Made by a program: the position numbers and the translations under genes
NCBI GenBank assembly: GCA_937897585.1
Contig: CALCNY010000008.1
Span: 1 to 22,914, forward strand
DNA: 22,914 nucleotides
Source of the DNA: an uncultured Chitinophagaceae bacterium
GTDB taxonomy: Bacteria; Bacteroidota; Bacteroidia; Chitinophagales; Chitinophagaceae
Direction of reading: 5' to 3'
Shown here: one piece after another, positions 14,642 to 21,400 of the stretch
Numbering within the stretch: the first letter of the stretch is position 1
How the letters are laid out: each line of letters begins with the position of its first letter
Notes under the pieces: generated by a model
Seen by the model: the letters and a program-made list of their open reading frames with translations, nothing else
The model's database searches: none
Told to the model about the DNA's origin: nothing

Positions 14642-14663
14642 CCTTTCCTGTTATCCAGGAAGG
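14642..14663 (-). promoter_or_regulatory. Hairpin just after rpsJ in the rpsJ-rplC spacer
   Basis: CCTTTCCTG (14642-14650) and CAGGAAGG (14656-14663) pair with one bulged base around a 5-nt loop, beginning a few bases after the rpsJ stop. There is no T-run on the minus strand, so it is not an intrinsic terminator. The 112-bp spacer is otherwise featureless. Possible mRNA stability or processing element. Confidence 0.35.
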
Positions 14664-14667
14664 TTCA

Positions 14668-14973
14668 TCAAGCTTTAATTTCAACATCAACACCACTTGG
14701 TAAATCTAATTTACTCAAAGCGTCTACCGTACGGCTAGAACTAGTGTAGATATCTAATAAGCGTTTATGTGTACACAATTGAAATTGCTCACGAGCTTTC
14801 TTGTTAACGTGAGGTGAACGCAAAACAGTGAAAATTTTCTTGTGTGTAGGTAAAGGAATAGGACCTGTTACTACTGCACCTGTACTGCGAACAGTTTTTA
14901 CGATTTTTTCTGCTGATTTATCAACTAGGTTGTGATCGTAAGACTGTAGTTTTATTCTGATTCTTTGTGACAT
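14668..14973 (-). CDS. rpsJ: 30S ribosomal protein S10, first gene of the cluster
   Basis: Protein uS10 (also NusE in antitermination), 101 aa. MSQRIRIKLQSYDHNLVDKS, the TGPIPLPTHKKIFTVLRSPH loop and the C-terminal end LDLPSGVDVEIKA are family hallmarks. It is the promoter-proximal gene; the tufA/fusA/rpsG/rpsL block that lies upstream in many bacteria is absent, and guaA diverges instead. A well-formed promoter is at 15015-15045. Confidence 0.98.
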   Translation of the reverse strand: MSQRIRIKLQSYDHNLVDKSAEKIVKTVRSTGAVVTGPIPLPTHKKIFTVLRSPHVNKKAREQFQLCTHKRLLDIYTSSSRTVDALSKLDLPSGVDVEIKA

Positions 14974-15014
14974 ATAAAAAGAACTTTAAAATTTCCGTTT
15001 TTTAATTTGGAGTG

Positions 15015-15045
15015 CAAAGGTAAGGGGATGTTTTTAAACAGCAAA
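15015..15045 (-). promoter_or_regulatory. Promoter of the S10-spc cluster (Bacteroidota TTTG / TAnnTTTG type)
   Basis: On the minus strand TTTG (15045-15042) is followed by exactly 19 nt and then TACCTTTG (15022-15015), matching the known Bacteroidota consensus TTTG-N19-21-TAnnTTTG at both boxes and in spacing. Transcription would begin about 5-8 nt further on, giving a leader of roughly 35 nt before the rpsJ ATG at 14973. Confidence 0.8.
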
Positions 15046-15085
15046 GAAATTTTAAGAAAAAGTTTGGATTTTGTTCAATTTATTG

Positions 15086-15112
15086 ATTTGACAATTTGAT
15101 AATTTGATAATT
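15086..15112. repeat. 27-bp TTTGATAAT-period repeat, copy 2 (upstream of S10 promoter)
   Basis: All 27 bases match 10266-10292. It lies about 40 bp upstream of the -33 box of the S10 promoter, so it could sit within upstream promoter DNA, but nothing shows a regulatory role. Confidence 0.85.
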
Positions 15113-15155
15113 TGCGCTTCGAAGTTGGCTGTAATCATAGCTAAGAAGTGTGTTT

Positions 15156-15232
15156 AATGTAAAATATTGAATGTAAAATATTAAATGTAAAAGTGGTATT
15201 TCGGAAATGAAAATATCATTTTCTCATGAATT
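15156..15232. repeat. Direct repeat A (about 75 bp), partner at 15333-15402
   Basis: Contains AATGTAAAAT words followed by AAGTGGTATTTCGGAAAT (15191-15208), which recurs exactly at 15361-15378. The flanks are similar but diverged (TCTCATGAATT versus TCTCACGAATT). The period between copies is 170 bp. Confidence 0.8.
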
Positions 15233-15256
15233 GAAAAACCTCAACCGCAACCCCAA

Positions 15257-15284
15257 GCCCCCTCAATCCCCCGAAGGGGGAAGT
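15257..15284. repeat. CCCCC/GGGGG dispersed palindrome, copy 1
   Basis: The 28-bp element begins GCCCCCTCAATCCCCC and ends GAAGGGGGAAGT; TCCCCC (15267-15272) and GGGGGA (15276-15281) form a tight stem with a 3-nt loop. Copy 2 is at 18252-18279 with 26 of 28 identical. Elements of this look (CCCCTnAATCCCC...GGGGGA) are, from memory, frequent between genes in Bacteroidota genomes. Confidence 0.8.
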
Positions 15285-15332
15285 TATCAATCCAGATATG
15301 AAAAAGCTATTGTGGTTCTTTGTGGCGAGGGG

Positions 15333-15402
15333 AATGTAAAATATCGAATGTAAAATGTAAAAGTGGTATTTCGGAAATCAAATTATCGTTATCTCACGAA
15401 TT
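15333..15402. repeat. Direct repeat B (about 70 bp), partner at 15156-15232
   Basis: Same order of words as copy A with a short deletion in the TGTAAAAT tract. The 18-bp block AAGTGGTATTTCGGAAAT is identical. Ends about 100 bp before the guaA start. Confidence 0.8.
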
Positions 15403-15494
15403 ATAATCTCTGCGTAAACTCTTAATACTCCATTCCCCGCGGTAAAACAATTCGTGAATTCGTGGTTATACCTTCATCAAATTGGCAAATCAAT

Positions 15495-15502
15495 TACCTT
15501 TG
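15495..15502 (+). promoter_or_regulatory. -7 promoter box immediately before guaA; possible leaderless start
   Basis: TACCTTTG exactly fits TAnnTTTG and is identical to the -7 box of the S10 promoter. It ends only 5 nt before the ATG at 15508, so initiation at the usual distance would begin the mRNA at or next to the start codon. No convincing -33 box is seen 19-21 nt upstream. Confidence 0.5.
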
Positions 15503-15507
15503 CCACC

Positions 15508-17043
15508 ATGCAAGAAAAAATTATCATATTAGACTTTGGATCGCAGTACACCCAGCTCATTGCAAGAGCAGTTAGAGAATCGAATGTGTATTGCGAAATC
15601 ATCCCCTTTAATAAAAAAATTGAGTTTAACCAATATCTGAAAGGTGTTATTCTCTCAGGATCACCTTGCTCGGTTAATGAAGACAACGCACCTGACGTTA
15701 ATATCCTCGAAATACTAAACCATGTCCCTGTATTGGGAGTATGTTACGGCGCTCAACTTACCGTAAAAAACTTTGGAGGACTTGTCGAAAAAAGTAACAA
15801 ACGAGAATACGGCAGAGTAATCTTCAATGTTTCCAATGACGATATATTCCTAAATCATGTTTCTAAAGCGTCGCAAGTATGGATGAGCCATAGCGATACC
15901 ATAAAAAAACTTCCTGAAGGATTTGAAATCTTAGGAACAACTGATAATATTCCAGTAGCTGCATTTTGCAATAAAACATTGTCCTCCCACCCTATTTATG
16001 GATTGCAATTCCATCCTGAAGTATATCATTCTACAGAAGGAAAAACAATGTTGCTTAATTTTCTGACTTCCATTTGTGGTTGCTCACGGGAATGGACAGC
16101 CGCACACTTTATCACTGAAACGGTCGCTTTATTAAAAGAGCAAATCGGTGATAAAAAAGTTGTGATGGGATTAAGCGGAGGTGTCGATAGTACTGTAGCT
16201 GCAACACTTATTCATAAAGCCATTGGCAAAAATCTTTATGGCATTTTTGTAGACAATGGTGTATTAAGGAAAAATGAATTCACAGAAGTACTTTCCATAT
16301 ACCAACAGTTAGGGTTAAACGTAAAAGGTGTTGATGCCAAAGAACATTTTTATACCAAACTCGCTGGCAAAGTTTTACCTGAGGAAAAACGTAAAGCAAT
16401 CGGTAGTGCATTCATTGAAATTTTTGACCAAGAGGCTCATGCACTAACAGACATCGATTTCCTTGGACAAGGAACTATTTATCCTGATGTAATTGAATCT
16501 GCATCAGTTCATGGCCCATCGGTAACCATAAAATCACATCATAATGTTGGAGGCCTTCCCGAAACAATGAAGTTGAAATTAGTAGAACCTTTGCGTGCAT
16601 TATTCAAAGATGAAGTAAGAAAAATTGGAGCCGAGTTAGGCATCCCTGCAGATTTATTGAATAGACATCCTTTCCCTGGCCCAGGATTAGCGATCAGAAT
16701 TCTTGGAGAAGTGACTGAAGATAAAGTAAAACTTTTGCAGGAAGCCGACCATGTTTTCACATCACAATTAAAAAAATCCGGACAATACGAAAAAGTGTGG
16801 CAGGCAGGAACGATTTTATTACCTGTAAAAAGCGTAGGCGTAATGGGCGATGAGAGAACCTACGAATACACCATTGCTTTAAGAGCGGTAACGTCTGTTG
16901 ATGGCATGACTGCAGATTGGGCACATCTTCCTTATGAATTTCTTGCAGAAGTATCAAATGACATCATCAACTCTGTAAGAGGCATCAATCGTGTAGTTTA
17001 TGACATCAGCAGTAAGCCTCCTGCAACAATTGAATGGGAATAA
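15508..17043 (+). CDS. guaA: GMP synthase (glutamine-hydrolysing)
   Basis: Converts XMP to GMP using ATP and glutamine, the last step of de novo guanine nucleotide synthesis; cytosolic, normally dimeric. 511 aa from the chosen start. The N-terminal class I glutamine amidotransferase domain starts IIILDFGSQYTQLIARAVRE; its nucleophile cysteine is in LGVCYGAQL and the His-Glu pair in LQFHPEVYHS. The ATP pyrophosphatase domain has the P-loop GLSGGVDSTVAA, and the C-terminal dimerisation domain ends in RVVYDISSKPPATIEWE. An upstream in-frame ATG at 15454 would add 18 residues. I prefer 15508 because homologues begin just before this motif and a promoter box lies within the extension. Confidence 0.97.
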   Translation: MQEKIIILDFGSQYTQLIARAVRESNVYCEIIPFNKKIEFNQYLKGVILSGSPCSVNEDNAPDVNILEILNHVPVLGVCYGAQLTVKNFGGLVEKSNKREYGRVIFNVSNDDIFLNHVSKASQVWMSHSDTIKKLPEGFEILGTTDNIPVAAFCNKTLSSHPIYGLQFHPEVYHSTEGKTMLLNFLTSICGCSREWTAAHFITETVALLKEQIGDKKVVMGLSGGVDSTVAATLIHKAIGKNLYGIFVDNGVLRKNEFTEVLSIYQQLGLNVKGVDAKEHFYTKLAGKVLPEEKRKAIGSAFIEIFDQEAHALTDIDFLGQGTIYPDVIESASVHGPSVTIKSHHNVGGLPETMKLKLVEPLRALFKDEVRKIGAELGIPADLLNRHPFPGPGLAIRILGEVTEDKVKLLQEADHVFTSQLKKSGQYEKVWQAGTILLPVKSVGVMGDERTYEYTIALRAVTSVDGMTADWAHLPYEFLAEVSNDIINSVRGINRVVYDISSKPPATIEWE

Positions 17044-17066
17044 TATTTGAAAGTAAAAACAATAAC

Positions 17067-18248
17067 ATGCGAATCCTCTTACCTACGCTGCTTTTATTCA
17101 TAACGCTAACGCATAATGCCAAAGCACAGAATGTTTCAGACGAAACAAAAAAACAAAAAATAGCTTTATTTGCCCCACTCTACCTAGACTCTGTATTTAA
17201 AGGAAATAATTATCAATATGGCAAAAAATTTCCGAGGTTTGCATTGCAAGGTATCAACTTCGTACAAGGGGCACAGTTAGCTCTAGACAGTTTTCCGATT
17301 AACCTTTCATTTACTGAACTGTATATTTTTGATTCCAAATCAGATTCTGCAAGTATTGAATCATTAATCAGCAATCACAAGCTTGACAGCATGCAATTAA
17401 TTATCGGCGCCGTTAAAGACAATGAGCTCAACGAACTGGCAAGCTTTGCTCAAGACAAACACATTCCATTTATTTCGGCCACTTATCCTAACGATGGAGG
17501 CATTACAAACAACCCTTACTACATCATTCTCAATTCAACTTTAAAATCACATTGCGAAGCTATCTTCAGTTATCTACTTCAAAATCAAAACAATTCAAAG
17601 ATTATTCATGTACGCCAAACCGGTAGTCAGGAAGACCGTGTGGCAGATTATATCAACAATATCAATAAACCAGATAACAAAGCATTGCTTCAAATCAAAA
17701 CCATGAATTTGGATAGCAATCTTAGCATTATAAAAACTGCTCTAGACAGCACCAAAAAAAACTACATCATTTGCGGCAGCCTTGATGAAGATTTTTCCAG
17801 TTCAATTGCACATATACTCAGTAGCGTTTCAAAAAAATACGATATCACCTTAATTGGAATGCCCAATTGGGATGGCTTTACTGCATTTGGAAAAAACTAT
17901 AAAGAATCATTGAAAGACTTTCCAGTTTATTATACAGCAGCCTATTTTAATCCTAAAACAGATGCTTTCAGCAAATCTATTCAAGATGCATATTTACAAA
18001 TATATAAAGGCAAGCCTTCTGAATCTGCCTACAAAGGCTTTGAAATCATGTATGTTTTCTCAAGACTACTCAACTTATATCGAGATGATTTCATGAGCCA
18101 TATAAACGATCATCTTATCAATGTATTTTCCGACTTCAACATCATGCCAATCAAGCTGAGTAAAAAAAGTTCAATAATTGACTATTATGAAAATAAACAT
18201 TTGTTTTTTATAAAGAAGGTCAATGGACAAGCGGGGAAAGCTTGGTAG
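17067..18248 (+). CDS. Secreted periplasmic-binding-protein-fold (type 1) protein
   Basis: 393 aa from ATG 17067, 23 bp after the guaA stop, so probably co-transcribed. A signal peptide is evident (MRILLPTLLLFITLTHNAKA, cut before QN). The mature part resembles the type 1 periplasmic-binding fold (the ABC branched-chain amino-acid receptor/PBP1 superfamily): an N-terminal strand KIALFAPLYLDSVF, an LxLDS-type first lobe with FVQGAQLALDSF, then LIIGAVKDNELNELASFAQD followed by IPFISATYPND, and a second lobe with YIICGSLDEDFSSSIAHILS and YDITLIGMPNWDGF. No membrane-transport partner is adjacent. In many Bacteroidota a LysM-plus-PBP1 protein follows guaA (recalled, not checked); this one has no LysM domain. 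Ligand unknown. An in-frame start at 17034 overlaps guaA and would precede the signal peptide, so it was not chosen. Confidence 0.75.
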   Translation: MRILLPTLLLFITLTHNAKAQNVSDETKKQKIALFAPLYLDSVFKGNNYQYGKKFPRFALQGINFVQGAQLALDSFPINLSFTELYIFDSKSDSASIESLISNHKLDSMQLIIGAVKDNELNELASFAQDKHIPFISATYPNDGGITNNPYYIILNSTLKSHCEAIFSYLLQNQNNSKIIHVRQTGSQEDRVADYINNINKPDNKALLQIKTMNLDSNLSIIKTALDSTKKNYIICGSLDEDFSSSIAHILSSVSKKYDITLIGMPNWDGFTAFGKNYKESLKDFPVYYTAAYFNPKTDAFSKSIQDAYLQIYKGKPSESAYKGFEIMYVFSRLLNLYRDDFMSHINDHLINVFSDFNIMPIKLSKKSSIIDYYENKHLFFIKKVNGQAGKAW

Positions 18249-18251
18249 GAC

Positions 18252-18279
18252 GCCCCCTCAATCCCCCAAAGGTGGAAGT
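18252..18279. repeat. CCCCC/GGGGG dispersed palindrome, copy 2
   Basis: Begins GCCCCCTCAATCCCCC and ends AAAGGTGGAAGT; differs from 15257-15284 at two positions, one of which weakens the stem. It starts 3 bp after the stop codon of the preceding gene, so it may have inserted at the extreme end of that gene or helped form its terminus. Confidence 0.8.
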
Positions 18280-18308
18280 GGTTTGGTTGTTTGGGTTTGG
18301 GGTTGTTT

Positions 18309-18400
18309 GTTCAAAAAGTTCAAGAGGTTTAATTCGTTCAATAGGTTACGTCCAGCACAACATTTTGAACCCATTGAACGTGTTGAACCTTTTAAACCAA
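18309..18400. repeat. 9-bp-period GTTCAA repeat in inverted arms (copy B)
   Basis: Left arm from 18309: GTTCAAAAA, GTTCAAGAG, GTTTAATTC, GTTCAATAG, GTTACG. Right arm 18361-18400 on the minus strand: GTTTAAAAG, GTTCAACAC, GTTCAATGG, GTTCAAAAT. Same rhythm and order as copy A at 2191-2283, in the opposite orientation. It lies between convergent genes, where it could also act as a weak bidirectional terminator. Confidence 0.75.
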
Positions 18401-18432
18401 ATTCTTTTATCCAGCATCCAGTTTCTAGTATC

Positions 18433-18464
18433 AAAAAAAATGCCCACCCTTTCGGATGAGCATT
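18433..18464 (-). terminator. Strong intrinsic terminator of the T9SS surface-protein gene
   Basis: On the minus strand AATGCTCATCC, loop GAAA, GGGTGGGCATT form an 11-bp stem with two G-U wobbles and a GNRA tetraloop, followed by a run of eight T in all (two within the stem end). It begins 23 nt after the stop codon at 18488. On the plus strand the wobbles become mismatches and the T-run is broken, so it acts mainly on the minus strand. Confidence 0.85.
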
Positions 18465-18487
18465 TCATTATTTAAACCATCATTCAA

Positions 18488-21400
18488 TTAGAACTTCATC
18501 AATCTTTGAACTTTCTTCTTATCGCCTTGAATAAATTCAACCATATAAGATCCGGCTTTTAAATCATTACCGAAACTCATTTCCTGACTGGCGGCTAAAG
18601 TATAACTCTTCACCATTCTGCCTTGCATATCCATTACTCTTACTTTTACAACATCACTTGAATGTGTATTCAGATTCACTCTGAATTCAGTTGTTGTAGG
18701 ATTAGGATAAACAGAAACTGTCATGTCTTCTGTTGCCACTGCAGCAACTTTCGCAGTTGGCGTCGTTGAAGTGAATGCACTCGGACAAGCTTGTAGCTTG
18801 ATGATTATTGAACGTATCGAACTGCTTCCGCAATTGTTAATACCCTGAGCAGTAACAAATCCAGACGCTACTGAAGTAGGATATGAAACAGTTAAGCGAA
18901 TTGTACCCTGGCCAGAAACAATTGTTGCACCATCTGGTATCGTCCATAACACTGATGAAGCATTAGCAGGCATACTTGACAAAGAGTAAGTGTATACTCT
19001 TGCTGGGCAACTTGAAGTTTGTACCACATCAATCAAACCTGGTGTTGAAGGATTCAACTTCGTAATGTTTAAAGTTCTGTCAATACTGCTTCCGCATGAA
19101 TTGCCTGAATTCACTTTAACGACTCCGTTGACGAAATTTCCATCAAATTTAATCAACACAATCGTATCATTTGCACCTGTACCACCTGGGTGGCTGATGA
19201 TTGTTGAGTTTGCAGGAGCAGTCCATGTATAATAAGTAGCTGCTGAAGATTTTGAAATCTTGTATGTTGCAATATTACCATTCGGGTTGGCTGCCGAAAC
19301 CATGAATTCACAAACATTGGTTGGACCAGAAATCAATCCAGGCATTCCCACTGTTGTACCGGTAATGGTTATGCTTCTTGGCGCACTTGCTCCACAACCT
19401 GCAGTTTGAACCAGTATTTGTGATCCGAACACAAAGTTGCCATTGAATGAAACCACAATTGAAGTATCATTTGCACCAGTACCACCAGGATGTGAAAGAA
19501 TAGTTACGCCTGCAGGCACACTCCAAATATAATTCGGAACGTTAGCCACTTTTCTGATGGTGTAAGTTGCACTTGCATCATTGTTTACATAGTAACATGC
19601 ATTGGTAGGACCCGTTATTGATCCAGGACCTGCATAATTTGCAGCAGTCACTTGTAATTGTCTGTCTCCTGAAGTAAAGCAATTAGATACTGATTTCACT
19701 TTGAAAACAGATGTAGTATAATTGCCTGCAAATGTAACCACGATGGTATTAGATCCTTGTCCACTTACAATTGATGCTCCCGCTGGTACTGTCCATATAT
19801 AACTTGTAGCATAGGCAACTGTTGCAACTGTATATGTTGCTTGTTGACCATTTCCAAGATAAGGACAAGCACTTGTTGGTCCTGAAATTGCCACTGGAGC
19901 CGTTGGTGTCAATTTAGCCACAGACAATGATCTTGCTGCTCTGCTTCCACAATTTGCAATCGCAGCCACAGTTACCGCACCCGTTGTAAACGATGATGTG
20001 TAGCTGATTTCAACAGTTCTTGTACCTTGTCCACTCACAATTGATGCTCCCGCTGGCGCTGTCCATAAGTAGGAATTCGCATTTGCAACCGCATCACATG
20101 TGTATGAAGCCGTTCCTACTCCTATGTAAGGACATAAATTAGTAGGACCAGTTATTGTTGCAGGAATACCAGGTATTGTTTTTGTCAATACTATTGTGCT
20201 TGATAAATAACTCTGACAACCTTCAGCTGATACAGAATAAACCCTAATCACCTGATTGGTTGCAGCTAGTGTATTCGTAAACGTTACTCCGATACTATTT
20301 GTACCAGCACCACTTACAATCGAAGCGCCGTTTGGTACTGTCCATGCATAAGATGCAGCTCCGGATACCGGCGAAACTGAATAAGTATTTGGAGTTGTAG
20401 AACCCACAACCGTACATACTTCAGTTATACCACTTACTGCTCCTGGAGCACTAGGTAATGCGTTGATGGTTATATGCAATCGAACGATAGAATCGCATCC
20501 ACTTGCAGCTGTAAAATGCTGATCGTAATTGCCAGAACTTGTATAAGTACTTCCATTGAACACATAGCTACCACAAGCACTTACCGTAGTATCTTTTGTA
20601 ACCGGTGCAATGATTGTCAAATCAAGAATTTGTGTTGCACAATTAGTTACAGAAGTATATATACCACTTGCAGTGTATTGTTGTCCATTCGCATTCCACG
20701 TATATTGTGTGCATATAGTCTCTACTGTAGTATTACTTGTAGAAGCAGTGATTGTCAAATTAAGAATATTTGTTTGGCAATTTGCAGCAAAAGTGTAGCT
20801 ACCGCTTGCAGTGTATGTTTGACCATTTACTGACCAAGTATAACTATCGCAAACAGAAACTGGAGTAACGATAGGTGCAGGTTCAGTGCCTGTTACATCC
20901 CATGAACATGTAGTTGTGTTGAATGTTGCCGTCTCATAACAAGCTAATCCAGTTGGAGCAGCAGGCTGTGTACCTGACACATCCCATGTACATGTAGTTG
21001 TATTGAAGCTTGCAGTTTCGTAACATGCTAATGTTGGCATTGTAGGTTGTGTTCCTGTAACTACCCATGAGCATGATGTCGTATTGAATGTCGCCGTCTC
21101 ATAACATGCAAGAGTTGGCATCACTGGTTGTGTTCCAGTTACTACCCAAGCACATGTTGTTGTGTTGAATGTTGCAGTCTCATAACAAGCCAATGTTGGC
21201 ATCACTGGTTGTGTACCTGTTACAACCCAAGCACATGTTGTTGTATTGAATGTAGCTGTTTCATAACAAGCCAATGTTGGCATCACTGGTTGTGTACCAG
21301 TTACTACCCATGCACATGTTGTTGTATTGAATGTTGCAGTCTCATAACATGCTAATGTTGGCATCACAGGTTGCGTTCCTGTTACAACCCATGAACATGA

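Larger units (their letters stand above)
15113..15494. other. Non-coding divergent spacer between S10 and guaA
   Basis: About 380 bp with no credible gene on either strand. It holds a pair of about 70-bp direct repeats (15156-15232 and 15333-15402) with a CCCCC...GGGGG palindrome between them (15257-15284). Outside these I see nothing recognisable. Confidence 0.6.

Noticed and set aside
15454..15507. Upstream ATG for guaA giving an 18-residue extension
   Set aside because: The extension is not family-like, and a TAnnTTTG promoter box lies within it.
18223..18475. Two plus-strand frames beyond the binding-fold gene
   Set aside because: They cover only the repeat-filled spacer and the terminator; their residues come from GTTCAA and CCCCC repeats.
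20474..20833. 119-residue plus-strand frame
   Set aside because: Antisense to the CxSYTW-type modules of the surface protein; Cys/Ser/Thr bias follows from those repeats.
21128..21355. Plus-strand Cys-rich frame that looks like a small metal-binding or toxin-like protein
   Set aside because: It is the antisense reading of the 27-residue tandem repeats; its Cys periodicity simply mirrors the repeat, and no start signal precedes it.
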